64,000 bases of DNA from contig NZ_CP024199.1 in NCBI RefSeq assembly GCF_002844375.1, positions 2,182,001 to 2,246,000 on the forward strand, in the 5' to 3' direction. A program made the position numbers and the translations under genes. Positions 35,581-44,503 of this stretch are shown piece by piece (the first letter of the stretch is position 1; each line of letters begins with the position of its first letter). The DNA comes from Thalassospira marina. GTDB lineage: Bacteria > Pseudomonadota > Alphaproteobacteria > Rhodospirillales > Thalassospiraceae. Below the pieces are notes generated by a model. That model ran no database searches. It had not been told where the DNA came from and saw nothing but the letters and a program-made list of their open reading frames with translations.

Positions 35581-36021
35581 TTACCAGCTACCGGTATTTT
35601 CCATGCTGGCCCAGGGCTCTGCCGGTGCCAGTGATTCGCCCTGCTGAAGCAGTTCGATGGAAATACCATCGGGCGAACGAACAAACGCCATATGCCCGTC
35701 ACGGGGCGGACGATTGATGGTCACACCTGCATACATCAGCTTCTGGCACAGGGCATAAATGTCTTCGACTTCATAGGCCAGATGGCCAAAATTGCGACCA
35801 CCGGTATATTCTTCCGGATCCCAGTTATAGGTCAGTTCCAGTTCCGGCATTTTGTTTGCTTTGGCACTGGGCACATCATGGGGCGGTGCAAGATAGATCA
35901 GGGTGAAACGGCCTTTTTCACTTTCGTGACGGCGGGTTTCGTCCATGCCCAGCAAGTTGCAATAAAAGTTAAGGGAGGCATCAACGTCTTTGACGCGAAC
36001 CATCGTATGCAAATAACGCAT
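35581..36021 (-). CDS. gloA: Lactoylglutathione lyase (glyoxalase I)
   Basis: Converts the methylglyoxal-glutathione hemithioacetal to S-lactoylglutathione. The 146-residue vicinal-oxygen-chelate protein has all four metal ligands at the expected places: His5 (YLHTMVRV), Glu62 (ELELTYNW), His80 (NFGHLAYEV) and Glu123 (ISIELLQ). It is the last gene of the minus-strand run, 102 bases after lpxB, and is followed by a terminator. The tail after residue 127 is slightly longer than in the E. coli enzyme. Confidence 0.95.
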   Translation of the reverse strand: MRYLHTMVRVKDVDASLNFYCNLLGMDETRRHESEKGRFTLIYLAPPHDVPSAKANKMPELELTYNWDPEEYTGGRNFGHLAYEVEDIYALCQKLMYAGVTINRPPRDGHMAFVRSPDGISIELLQQGESLAPAEPWASMENTGSW

Positions 36022-36123
36022 TAAACCAGTCTCCGGTTTGAACCTTGGAATGGGGGAAAACTAATGCAAATCCACGGGCTTGAGAACCGGCAAGTTGCAA
36101 AACTTTTACCAGCAGGCCTAACG

Positions 36124-37365
36124 TTATTTTGGTCGCTGCTGTTTGCCCTGTTGCGCGATCTCTAAAACAACGCTTGCTGCCTTATCGCTTGGCGGCGTCT
36201 GCCCAAACCCCAAAAGCGTCGTTGCCTCATCAAACCCGGCAAGCTGTTCATCGCGCCGTTCGCCCAAATCATTCAGCTTTTTCATCGCGTGATAAAGCTT
36301 ATCTGCCGTGCAGTCTTCCTGCAGATATTCCGGCACCAGTTTCCGCCCCAGGACCAGATTGATGATGGTAACAGTATCAACCTTCAACAACTTCCGCGCC
36401 AGCCAGGCACTCGTGGCACTAACGCGATAGCCAATGACATGCGGAACACCGACAATGCCAAGCTCCAGCGATACGGTGCCAGACGCTGCCAAAGCCGCAT
36501 GAGCGCAACTAAAAGCATCGCGCCGTTCCTGATCCGTTGCGACAACAACGGTCTTTACAGGCCATTCTGACGTAACCTGGCGCACTGTATCTTCTACCTT
36601 GCTAACCGTTGGCATGACAAAACAGGCATCGGGGTCATCATTTGCCAGTCGCACCACAACATCGCGAAAAACCGGCAACAGCCGCGAAACTTCGGAATGG
36701 CGGCTGCCCGGCAGAATAGCGATCACTTTTTGATCTGCTGTCAGCCCATGCTGAGCCCGAAACCGCCCGGCATCGCCGCCATGCCGTTCTTCGACAGCCG
36801 AATGACCAATAAATGTGGTTGCAAGGCCCTCGCGCTCAAAGTAAGGCGGCTCAAAGGGCAGCAAAGCCAGCAAATGATCCAGGAATTTTGCAATTTTGCG
36901 CGCCCTGCCCGGCCGCCAGGCCCAAACAGAAGGCGCAACATAATGCACCAGCGGAATCCCCGCAGTGGCCAGTTTCTTGCCAACACGAAAACTGAAATCA
37001 GGTGCGTCTATCGTCACCACAACATCCGGGCGCTCTGCCAGGGCCAGATCTGCAGTTTCACGAATACGGCGCAACAGCCGCGGGATATGGGGGATAATTT
37101 CAGCCAGGCCCATAACCGACATTTCATTCATCGAAAACAGGCTTTGCATCCCCTCGCCAATCATGCGCGGGCCACCAACACCAATAAACGTAATATTAGC
37201 GTGTTGCCGCTTGAGAGCCGCCATCAACCGCCCGCCCAACTGGTCGCCCGAAGCCTCGCCAGCAACCAGCATGATTTTCAGGGGTCGAGACGCAGCCGAT
37301 CCTGAAGTGATCGATGATGTCGCAACGGCAAAATCACCAGAAGGACTATGCAAATCATCAGTCAT
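36124..37365 (-). CDS. lpxB: Lipid-A-disaccharide synthase
   Basis: Joins UDP-2,3-diacylglucosamine and 2,3-diacylglucosamine-1-phosphate into the lipid A disaccharide at the inner membrane. The 413-residue GT19 enzyme shows IMLVAGEASGDQLGGRLM, MGLAEIIPHIPRLLRRI, VAPSVWAWRPGRARKIA, LLPFEPPYFEREG and LPGSRHSEV. ATG at 37365 is the likely start; the frame extends to a TTG at 37395. The first 40 residues before the core are a low-complexity Ser/Ala stretch, longer than usual. It overlaps the lpxI stop by 8 nt. Confidence 0.95.
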   Translation of the reverse strand: MTDDLHSPSGDFAVATSSITSGSAASRPLKIMLVAGEASGDQLGGRLMAALKRQHANITFIGVGGPRMIGEGMQSLFSMNEMSVMGLAEIIPHIPRLLRRIRETADLALAERPDVVVTIDAPDFSFRVGKKLATAGIPLVHYVAPSVWAWRPGRARKIAKFLDHLLALLPFEPPYFEREGLATTFIGHSAVEERHGGDAGRFRAQHGLTADQKVIAILPGSRHSEVSRLLPVFRDVVVRLANDDPDACFVMPTVSKVEDTVRQVTSEWPVKTVVVATDQERRDAFSCAHAALAASGTVSLELGIVGVPHVIGYRVSATSAWLARKLLKVDTVTIINLVLGRKLVPEYLQEDCTADKLYHAMKKLNDLGERRDEQLAGFDEATTLLGFGQTPPSDKAASVVLEIAQQGKQQRPK

Positions 37366-38203
37366 GGTCAGCACCGCCACGATCAGGCAGACCAATCAGG
37401 AAAATCCCAAGCTCATCGGCTTTTGCGATAACATTTTTACGGTCAATGATCATGGTACCGCCTGCCTGAACAGCAATGCCTGATAACCCTGCTGCATGTG
37501 CCTGCTCGACAGTTGTTACGCCAATCGCAGGCAAATCAAGACGGCGATCCTGCTGAGGTTTACTGGTTTTCACCAAAACACCACCCACACCAGGCCGGGC
37601 GTAACCTGCTGAACGACGGATCATTTCATCCGTCCCTTCAATCGCCTCGACAGCAAGGACCAGCCCCTGCTGCACAATGCATCCCTGCCCGACATCAACA
37701 CTGCCCAAAACCCTGGCAATTTCCTGACCGCGCCGGGCATCACTTAATGCCTGGTCACTGGGTTCTACCGCACCCAGCGTCCCTTCCGGCGCGACCAGAT
37801 CAGCCATAATTTCGTGGGCACCGACAAGGCGGAAACCGTCCCGTTCAAGTTCCTGGCCGATAATGCGTAAAAGCCCGTCATCGCCAAGTGACTTCAGGCC
37901 AATTTTAGCCAGCAGCTTGGCAGCCCGTAAATCAGGGCGGATAGAAGCAAATGACGGCCGTTTGACCTTACCCGCCAGCACAACATCAACACACCCTTCG
38001 GCCTTCAGACGCGACAGGATTTTACCCGCTGCGCCAATACGAATGGTTTCATAGGGCGCGCCAATGGTTTCAGGGGTGTCGCAATGACCGTCAAGCGCAA
38101 TAACGAACACCGCCCGCCCCGACGCTTTGGCTGCGTCGACAAGGCGGGCGGGAAGATCACCACCACCAGCTATCAGGCCAATTTTACCCTGCGGAGCTGT
38201 CAT
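37358..38203 (-). CDS. lpxI: UDP-2,3-diacylglucosamine pyrophosphatase LpxI
   Basis: Hydrolyses UDP-2,3-diacylglucosamine to lipid X, the step done by LpxH in E. coli. The 281-residue DUF1009 protein begins GKIGLIAGGGDLPARLVDAA and has AGKVKRPSF, GDDGLLRIIGQELE, and a C-terminal domain with DRRLDLPAIGVTTVEQAHAA. It lies exactly between lpxA and lpxB, overlapping both (20 nt with lpxA, 8 nt with lpxB). The position supports the assignment, since lpxA-lpxI-lpxB is the alphaproteobacterial order. Confidence 0.94.
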   Translation of the reverse strand: MTAPQGKIGLIAGGGDLPARLVDAAKASGRAVFVIALDGHCDTPETIGAPYETIRIGAAGKILSRLKAEGCVDVVLAGKVKRPSFASIRPDLRAAKLLAKIGLKSLGDDGLLRIIGQELERDGFRLVGAHEIMADLVAPEGTLGAVEPSDQALSDARRGQEIARVLGSVDVGQGCIVQQGLVLAVEAIEGTDEMIRRSAGYARPGVGGVLVKTSKPQQDRRLDLPAIGVTTVEQAHAAGLSGIAVQAGGTMIIDRKNVIAKADELGIFLIGLPDRGGADHD

Positions 38204-38987
38204 ATTTCGGGGTACAGACGGAGCGTGTGCTCTCTGCTTTCAAAAAGTTGATAATTTCCATGACAGGGCCGACATCGGCAAAGTCTTTGGCGACTTCTTC
38301 AACACGTTCGGCAAGTGTCCCCTCATGGGCAAAGACCAGACGATATGCCTTGCGCAGAGAATGGATCGTTTCACGATCAAACCCGCGACGCTTCAGACCA
38401 ACGATGTTAAGGCCCGACAGATAGGCACGGTTACCAATAACCGACCCATAAGGGATAACGTCGCTTTCAACACCGGTCATGCCACCAATCATGGCGTGGC
38501 GGCCGATACGCACAAACTGGTGAACAGCCGACAAACCACCAACAATGGCGAAATCGTCCACATGAACGTGCCCGGCAAGCGTTGCGTTATTGACCAGAAT
38601 ACAGTGGTTGCCCACCATGCAGTCATGGCCAACATGGGCACCCGCCATGACAAGGCAATCGTCACCCACGGAAGTCAGCATGCCGCCGCCTTCGGTACCC
38701 GGGTTCATCGTCACGCCTTCGCGAATCTTGACCCGTTTACCTACGACAAGGCGGGATGCTTCACCCTTGAATTTCAGGTCCTGCGGCGCATGACCGATCG
38801 AGGCAAAGGGAAAAACCACACCATCTTCGCCGATTGTCGTGTTACCCGCGACAACCACATGCGAGTGCAGTTTCACCCGGTCCCCCAGAACTACCGAAGC
38901 GCCCACCATGCTATAGGGGCCGATTTCGACATCCTGACCGAGCTGCGCACCGTCTTCGACAATTGCTGTCGGATGCACGTTTGCCAT
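38184..38987 (-). CDS. lpxA: UDP-N-acetylglucosamine acyltransferase
   Basis: First acyltransferase of lipid A synthesis: moves a 3-hydroxyacyl chain from ACP to UDP-GlcNAc. The 267-residue left-handed beta-helix protein has hexapeptide repeats from the start (HPTAIVEDGAQLGQDVEIGP), the catalytic-His region AGAHVGHDC, and a C-terminal helical part. ATG at 38987 is preferred over the TTG at 38993. The start lies 2 bases after the fabZ stop. The substrate comes from the same ACP pool that FabZ uses. Confidence 0.95.
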   Translation of the reverse strand: MANVHPTAIVEDGAQLGQDVEIGPYSMVGASVVLGDRVKLHSHVVVAGNTTIGEDGVVFPFASIGHAPQDLKFKGEASRLVVGKRVKIREGVTMNPGTEGGGMLTSVGDDCLVMAGAHVGHDCMVGNHCILVNNATLAGHVHVDDFAIVGGLSAVHQFVRIGRHAMIGGMTGVESDVIPYGSVIGNRAYLSGLNIVGLKRRGFDRETIHSLRKAYRLVFAHEGTLAERVEEVAKDFADVGPVMEIINFLKAESTRSVCTPKYDSSAG

Positions 38988-38989
38988 TA

Positions 38990-39439
38990 TCAATTATCCC
39001 GGATCATCGCAGCAATCGTTGCTTCGGCAACAACCACGCCGTCAACACGAACTTCACTTTCGAATTTCCAGACCGGACCACGGCTCTGTTTCTTGCGAAC
39101 ATGGATATGCATCACATCGCCCGGCACAACCGGCTTGCGGAAACGTGCACTATCGATGCTCATGAAATAAACCAGCTTGCCTTCTGAATCGGCACCCAGG
39201 GTATGAACCACCAGGATGGCAGCTGTCTGTGCCATCGATTCAATAATAAGCACGCCCGGCATAATCGGCTGCTGCGGGAAGTGACCGGTAAACTGCGGTT
39301 CGTTCATCGTTACATTCTTGATACCGACAGCAGATTCATTTGCTGCAATATCAACGACCTTATCGATCAGCAGGAACGGATAACGATGCGGAATCATCTC
39401 CAGAATACGCTGGATATCAACACTTGCCAGTTCGGTCAT
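38990..39439 (-). CDS. fabZ: 3-hydroxyacyl-ACP dehydratase FabZ
   Basis: Dehydrates 3-hydroxyacyl-ACP in fatty acid elongation. The 149-residue hot-dog protein has the catalytic His53 in FTGHFPQQPIMPG and Glu67 in LIIESMAQTAA, with IPHRYPFLLIDKV at the N-terminus. Its place between lpxD and lpxA is the widespread order and reflects competition for 3-hydroxyacyl-ACP between fatty acid and lipid A synthesis. Confidence 0.97.
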   Translation of the reverse strand: MTELASVDIQRILEMIPHRYPFLLIDKVVDIAANESAVGIKNVTMNEPQFTGHFPQQPIMPGVLIIESMAQTAAILVVHTLGADSEGKLVYFMSIDSARFRKPVVPGDVMHIHVRKKQSRGPVWKFESEVRVDGVVVAEATIAAMIRDN

Positions 39440-39450
39440 AAACAGTGCCC

Positions 39451-40470
39451 TTATTTCTTTTTTCGTATCAGTCGCGAAAGCGCAACTGTCTGCTTGTGAT
39501 ATTCCATCATGGGAACAGCCGGGCTGCCACCAACAACATCGCCTGGTTTCATATCTTTCATGACACCAGCCTGCGCGGCAATTTTGGCACCGTCGCCCAA
39601 TGTCAGATGGCCGGTAATGCCTGCCTGCCCGCCTGCGACAACAAAATGCCCAAGCTTGGTCGACCCGGAAATGCCAACCTGCGCGACAATTACGCAGCCC
39701 ATACCCATTTCAACGTTATGGCCGATTTGCACCAGATTGTCGATACGGCAACCATTGCCAATGACGGTGTCAGGCCCGGCACCACGGTCAATCGTGGCGT
39801 TCGCACCGATCTCGACGTCATTGCCAATCACAACACGGCCAAGCTGCGGAACCTTTAAATGGCCCTGCGGGCCCATGGCAAAACCAAAACCATCCTGGCC
39901 AATACGCGCACCGGAATGGATAATGCACAAGTTGCCAACCAGCGTATGCGTCAAAGCCGCACCCGGGCCGATATAACAACCCGCACCGATGACAACACCG
40001 CGGCCAATAACCGCATTTGCTGCAATGCGCGTACCATCACCAATTTCGGCGTTTTCTTCAATCACCGCACCAGGATCAACCTGAACATTGTTGCCAAGGC
40101 GCGCGCTGGGGTGAATGTGGGCGCCGTCCGAAATTTCACCGTTTGCACCCTCGGCCGGGTAAAACACCGTCGCCGCCTTTGCATAGGCGCGGTAAGGATC
40201 GTCGCTTGTGAAAACAATCATGCCTTCGGGCGCGCGATCGGCAAATTCCGGGCGCGCAAAGCAGGCACCAGCCTTGCTCGCGACAAAGGCATCGATATAT
40301 TTGCGATTGTCAAAAAAACTCAGGCAGGTTTCGTCTGCCACCTGCAAAGGCGCCACATCGACAAAAGACCGGCTTGCGCCGGTCGTCTGTACAAGCGTTG
40401 CACCAGAAATCTTGGCGATTTCCGCAGCATCGAATGGCCCTTTGCGTCTAAAAAAACGCGGATCTGCCAT
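39451..40470 (-). CDS. lpxD: UDP-3-O-acylglucosamine N-acyltransferase
   Basis: Third step of lipid A synthesis; adds the second 3-hydroxyacyl chain. The 339-residue protein has an N-terminal uridine-binding domain (GASRSFVDVAPLQVADETCL, FFDNRKY), a long left-handed beta-helix of hexapeptide repeats (IHPSARLGNNVQVDPGAVI onward), and a C-terminal helix. The catalytic His region is VQIGHNVEMG. The ATG overlaps the skp stop by one base (TGATG at 40468-40472). Confidence 0.95.
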   Translation of the reverse strand: MADPRFFRRKGPFDAAEIAKISGATLVQTTGASRSFVDVAPLQVADETCLSFFDNRKYIDAFVASKAGACFARPEFADRAPEGMIVFTSDDPYRAYAKAATVFYPAEGANGEISDGAHIHPSARLGNNVQVDPGAVIEENAEIGDGTRIAANAVIGRGVVIGAGCYIGPGAALTHTLVGNLCIIHSGARIGQDGFGFAMGPQGHLKVPQLGRVVIGNDVEIGANATIDRGAGPDTVIGNGCRIDNLVQIGHNVEMGMGCVIVAQVGISGSTKLGHFVVAGGQAGITGHLTLGDGAKIAAQAGVMKDMKPGDVVGGSPAVPMMEYHKQTVALSRLIRKKK

Positions 40471-41048
40471 CAGGAAGCTTCCTTGAATTCAACAGTCAGC
40501 GAGGGAATGGCCGCATTGATTTTATCAAAAATCTCTTTGGTTGCATCCATCGCATTGGCATGAAGGATCACCTGGCTTTTATGCAAAACCAGGGTTGCTC
40601 TACGCTCTTCGGCAACGTCAGCAATAATTTCGATCAGCTTCTTCTGAAACTTGATCCGCGCTTCGTTCACTGCTTCGTCAAGAACCTTGTTACGGCCCTG
40701 GGCGAATTTCTGGAACTCGGCCACTTTTTTCTGAAATTCCGCACGTTTCTGCTGCAGAACATCCGCACTTAACAACGTGCGTTGCTGGGCAAGCTTCTGG
40801 TCTTCGTCACGAAGAGCCTGCTGGCGTTTTTCGATTTCAGACTGATAGGAGTCACGACGTTTTTCCACCTGCTTGCGCATATCCTGCATGGCAGAGGCTT
40901 CACGCATGATGCCTTCAAAGTCGACGATCATGACAATCGCGGTTGTTTCCTGTTTGGCGTCGGTTCCCTGCGCATGTGCCTGCATGCCAAAACCCATCAC
41001 CATCAAGGCAATTACTAGAAATCGTTGGGCGGTTTTCATCATATACAT
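40470..41048 (-). CDS. skp: OmpH/Skp family periplasmic chaperone
   Basis: Holds unfolded outer-membrane proteins in the periplasm for BamA. The 192-residue product has a signal peptide (start at 41048 or at MKTAQRF, 41039; cleavage after AHA). A long amphipathic helical region follows, rich in Gln, Lys and Glu (residues about 50-150, RKQVEKRRDSYQSEIEKRQQ), typical of the Skp tentacles. The start overlaps the bamA stop by one base. The bamA-skp-lpxD order is conserved across proteobacteria. Confidence 0.92.
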   Translation of the reverse strand: MYMMKTAQRFLVIALMVMGFGMQAHAQGTDAKQETTAIVMIVDFEGIMREASAMQDMRKQVEKRRDSYQSEIEKRQQALRDEDQKLAQQRTLLSADVLQQKRAEFQKKVAEFQKFAQGRNKVLDEAVNEARIKFQKKLIEIIADVAEERRATLVLHKSQVILHANAMDATKEIFDKINAAIPSLTVEFKEAS

Positions 41049-43369
41049 CAGAATCTGGTTCCGAAGTTCAGACGGAACACTTCCTCTTTGTCATAATCTT
41101 CTTTGAGAACAGCCTGCGAAAGGTCAACACCAATCGGGCCAAACGGTGATTCCCAGCCTACCCCAATACCAACAGACCCGCGAAGCGAACCGGTATCAAA
41201 CATTTCGCCCGGTTGATCGCCATCTACCCCAGATGCCGAACCGAAGTCCGAGAAGATACGGCCTTTAAGCGCAAACTCGGACGGCAGTCCCAGCGGGAAG
41301 TCCATCTGAACGGTGCCGGCATAGTAGAATTTACCACCGACGGCGTCACCGCTTGCGATGTCACGTGGTCCGACCCCCCCGGCCGCAAAACCACGCAAAC
41401 TTGAACCACCCAGCAGGAAGCGCTGCGAAATGCGCGTATCTTTGCCAATCCCGAAGATATAGCCCGAAGAACCCTTGGTGCTCAGCACCCATTCTTTCTG
41501 GCGATCAAGCGGGAAGTAGTAACCAGCCGACACACGTGATTTCAGATAACGTTCCGAACCACCAAGACCAGCAAGATCATTCGAAACCTGGGCGAAATAC
41601 CCTTCTTTCGGCGAGACCGAGCTGTCACGCTGATCGTAGGTCAGTGTCTGACCGATGGTTGACTCACTGAATTCCGGATCTTCTTCACGCAGAAGACGCG
41701 ATGCATCGGAATCAACATCAGAATATTTATCAAGCTCGAAACCGTAACGAACCTGCTGGCTCAGATGCTCGGTAAAGTTATAACCGGCACGCAGACCAAA
41801 ACCGGTCTGTTCTTCATCATACGAGCTTTCGTCCTGGTTATCGTCTTCGCGGCGGAAGATATCAAAGCCGGCACTGACATCACGACCCATGAAATACGGT
41901 TCGGTGAATGACAGATCGACCTGACGGCTACGGCCACCAACGGTAAAGCCAAGGCGCAAATCCTGGCCGCGACCAAGAAGGTTACGTTCGCGAATACCGG
42001 CCTGACCAAAAGGACCCTGGTCAGTACCGTAACCGGCACCGATCGAAAATTCGCCGGTCGATTTTTCGTCAACATCAACTTCAACAACCGATTTGTCAGG
42101 TTCGCTGCCCGGAAGGGTTTTGACATCGACATTTTTGAAGAAGTTGAGGTTTTCAATACGCTGGCGCGAACGGTTCAGTTTCGAGCTGCTAAATGCGTCG
42201 CCTTCAACGAAACGGAATTCGCGACGGATAACCTCATCAAGCGTACGGACGTTACCAACAATATCAATGCGTTCAACGTAAACCTTCGGACCTTTGGTGA
42301 TGTTAAAGGTCACATTGATCGTGTTGTTTTCACGGTCGCGTTTGATTTCCGGTTTGATATCGACAAAGGCATAACCCCGGTCACCAACATAATCCGTCAG
42401 TGACTTGATCATGTCATCGACAACTTCGGAATTGTACCAGTCGCCGTTTTCCACCTTGATCAGCGGTGTCAGTTCACTGACATCCAGCTTTTCAATTTCG
42501 GAATTGATCTTGATATCACCGAATTTGTAACGTTCGCCTTCATTGACCGTATAGGTAATAAAGAAGTCAGAACGGTCCGGCGTCAGTTCGGCCACCGATG
42601 ACAGCACCTGGAAATCCGCATAGCCAGCCGCCAGATAGAAACGGCGCAGCAATTCGCGGTCAAAGGTCACGCGGTCAGGATCGTAATTGTCATCCGACGT
42701 CAGGATTTTCCACCAGGCACTGGTGGTGGTGCGGATCACACCCTGCAATTCACCGTCATCAAACGCCTTGTTACCGACAAAGTTGATGCGGCGTACGCCG
42801 GTCGCTTCGCCTTCCTTGATTTCAAAAACAAGGTCAACACGGTTCTGGTCGCGCTGAATGACTTTGGGGTTCACCGTGGCGGCAAAACGGCCGGAACGAC
42901 GATACAGGTCAAGAATACGCTGAACGTCAGCCTGGACCTTCGTGCGTGTATAAACCACGCGGGGTTTAAGCTGCACCTCGGTTGTCAGGGCGTCGTCTTT
43001 AAGGTGGTTATTACCTTCAAAGGCAATACGGTTGATGATGGGGTTTTCAACCACCTTCACAACCATCGTGCCATCATCATAGGAGATGGAAACGTCCGCG
43101 AACAGATCGGTCGCAAACAAAGCCTTAAGCGAGTCGTTGATCTTTTGCGGATCATAAGAGTCGCCTGCGCGTACTTTAAGGTATGCATCCACCGTACCGG
43201 TCTCGATACGGTTGTTCCCTTCCACGCGGATCTGCTGGATGGTAGGATAGTTCTGAGCCTGGGCATCAACCGGCATAAAAGCCGGGGCCGTGGCGCCCGC
43301 AAGGGCGACCATCATCGCAGCAGTTCGCATTTTTCGCAGCAAAACCAACCCCCTGATATGTGCAGTCAT
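41048..43369 (-). CDS. bamA: Outer membrane protein assembly factor BamA
   Basis: Core of the machine that inserts beta-barrel proteins in the outer membrane. The 773-residue precursor has a signal peptide (cleavage near VDAQAQ), five POTRA-type repeats (about 40-420; for example IQQIRVEGNNRIETGTVDAY and IDIVGNVRTLDEVIRREFRF), and a C-terminal 16-strand barrel. The barrel has the conserved loop 6 region SSLRGFAAGGVGPRD and a terminal Phe (NFGTRF). The start overlaps the rseP stop in ATGA (43366-43369). Confidence 0.96.
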   Translation of the reverse strand: MTAHIRGLVLLRKMRTAAMMVALAGATAPAFMPVDAQAQNYPTIQQIRVEGNNRIETGTVDAYLKVRAGDSYDPQKINDSLKALFATDLFADVSISYDDGTMVVKVVENPIINRIAFEGNNHLKDDALTTEVQLKPRVVYTRTKVQADVQRILDLYRRSGRFAATVNPKVIQRDQNRVDLVFEIKEGEATGVRRINFVGNKAFDDGELQGVIRTTTSAWWKILTSDDNYDPDRVTFDRELLRRFYLAAGYADFQVLSSVAELTPDRSDFFITYTVNEGERYKFGDIKINSEIEKLDVSELTPLIKVENGDWYNSEVVDDMIKSLTDYVGDRGYAFVDIKPEIKRDRENNTINVTFNITKGPKVYVERIDIVGNVRTLDEVIRREFRFVEGDAFSSSKLNRSRQRIENLNFFKNVDVKTLPGSEPDKSVVEVDVDEKSTGEFSIGAGYGTDQGPFGQAGIRERNLLGRGQDLRLGFTVGGRSRQVDLSFTEPYFMGRDVSAGFDIFRREDDNQDESSYDEEQTGFGLRAGYNFTEHLSQQVRYGFELDKYSDVDSDASRLLREEDPEFSESTIGQTLTYDQRDSSVSPKEGYFAQVSNDLAGLGGSERYLKSRVSAGYYFPLDRQKEWVLSTKGSSGYIFGIGKDTRISQRFLLGGSSLRGFAAGGVGPRDIASGDAVGGKFYYAGTVQMDFPLGLPSEFALKGRIFSDFGSASGVDGDQPGEMFDTGSLRGSVGIGVGWESPFGPIGVDLSQAVLKEDYDKEEVFRLNFGTRF

Positions 43370-44472
43370 CCGCCGGCCAGGCCCTTGAAGAAATTCCAGA
43401 CGCCCAGATGCGACAGATCATTCCATGTTGCAAAAATGATTAAGCTGAATACCAAACCCGCGCCAAGACGGAAACCATATTCTTGTGCTTTCGCACTCAT
43501 TGGTTTACCGCGCAGAGCTTCGATCAGGTAAAAAACCAGATGCCCGCCATCAAGAAGCGGAACAGGCATCAGGTTGATCAATCCAAGACTGACAGACAGA
43601 TACCCCATAAAGGATAGCAGCGGAGCAATGCCCCCTTCTGCAACCTGACCGGACATCTGCGCAATTCGGATCGGCCCACCCAGTTCGGAACTGTCACGTT
43701 CACCCGCAATCATTTCGCCAATCGCGCTGAATGTTTGCGTTACAATTCCGAAAGTTGTGTTAACGCCGTGCCCGACCGCATCAAAAAATCCGTCACGGTG
43801 CGACACAAACTTGCCCGCACTAACGCCAAGGCGGCCAAATGTCACGGCATCGGGGCCATCACCCTGTGTTACGGCTTCGGGTGTTGCCATGACTTCGATG
43901 GTGTTCTCGCCACGTTTAACGGTTAAATCCACCTGCTGGCCGGGTTTCTGACGGATAAGAACCGAAAGTTCGTCAAACCATTCAATGGATTGCCCATCGA
44001 CAGCCAAAATCTGGTCGTCCGACTGCAGGCCAGCACTTGCCGCGGCACTGTCCGGCGAAACATCACCCACTACCGGCAAGGCGCGCTGTTGGCCAACGGC
44101 GGCAAACAGGATGGTGAAAATCACAATCGCGAAAATGAAATTGGCAAATGGCCCGGCAAACACAATGGCCGCGCGCGCCAGAAGGCCTTTGTGATGGAAA
44201 GCGTGTTTGCTTTCTTCTTCGGTCAGATCATCGCGCATGCCCGCACTGGCCGGGTTCATGTCACCATACATCTTGACATAACCGCCCAGGGGCAATGCAC
44301 TGATTTTCCAGCGTGTTCCGCTTTTGTCGTTCCAGCCAACAATTTCAGGGCCAAAGCCGATGGAAAAGGATTCAACCTTTACCCCGGCTTTGATCGCGAC
44401 CCAGTAATGCCCATATTCATGGACAAAAACCAGAACAGACAAAACAAACAGAAACGCAAGAATAGTGACCAT
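43366..44472 (-). CDS. rseP: RseP-type site-2 zinc metalloprotease
   Basis: Intramembrane protease that cuts anti-sigma factors and clears signal peptide remnants. The 368-residue protein has zinc ligands in the N-terminal helix (HEYGH, about residues 18-22), a membrane segment in GPFANFIFAIVIF, one recognisable PDZ domain (about 125-200, LQSDDQILAVDGQSI), and the C-terminal NLMPVPLLDGGHL motif. E. coli RseP has two PDZ domains; I can see only one clearly here. ATG at 44472 (AGGAAG upstream) is preferred over the TTG at 44475. It is coupled to bamA by a 4-nt overlap. Confidence 0.95.
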   Translation of the reverse strand: MVTILAFLFVLSVLVFVHEYGHYWVAIKAGVKVESFSIGFGPEIVGWNDKSGTRWKISALPLGGYVKMYGDMNPASAGMRDDLTEEESKHAFHHKGLLARAAIVFAGPFANFIFAIVIFTILFAAVGQQRALPVVGDVSPDSAAASAGLQSDDQILAVDGQSIEWFDELSVLIRQKPGQQVDLTVKRGENTIEVMATPEAVTQGDGPDAVTFGRLGVSAGKFVSHRDGFFDAVGHGVNTTFGIVTQTFSAIGEMIAGERDSSELGGPIRIAQMSGQVAEGGIAPLLSFMGYLSVSLGLINLMPVPLLDGGHLVFYLIEALRGKPMSAKAQEYGFRLGAGLVFSLIIFATWNDLSHLGVWNFFKGLAGG

Positions 44473-44503
44473 CAAGCAGTCTTCCTAGATTCAGACAGGC
44501 CAA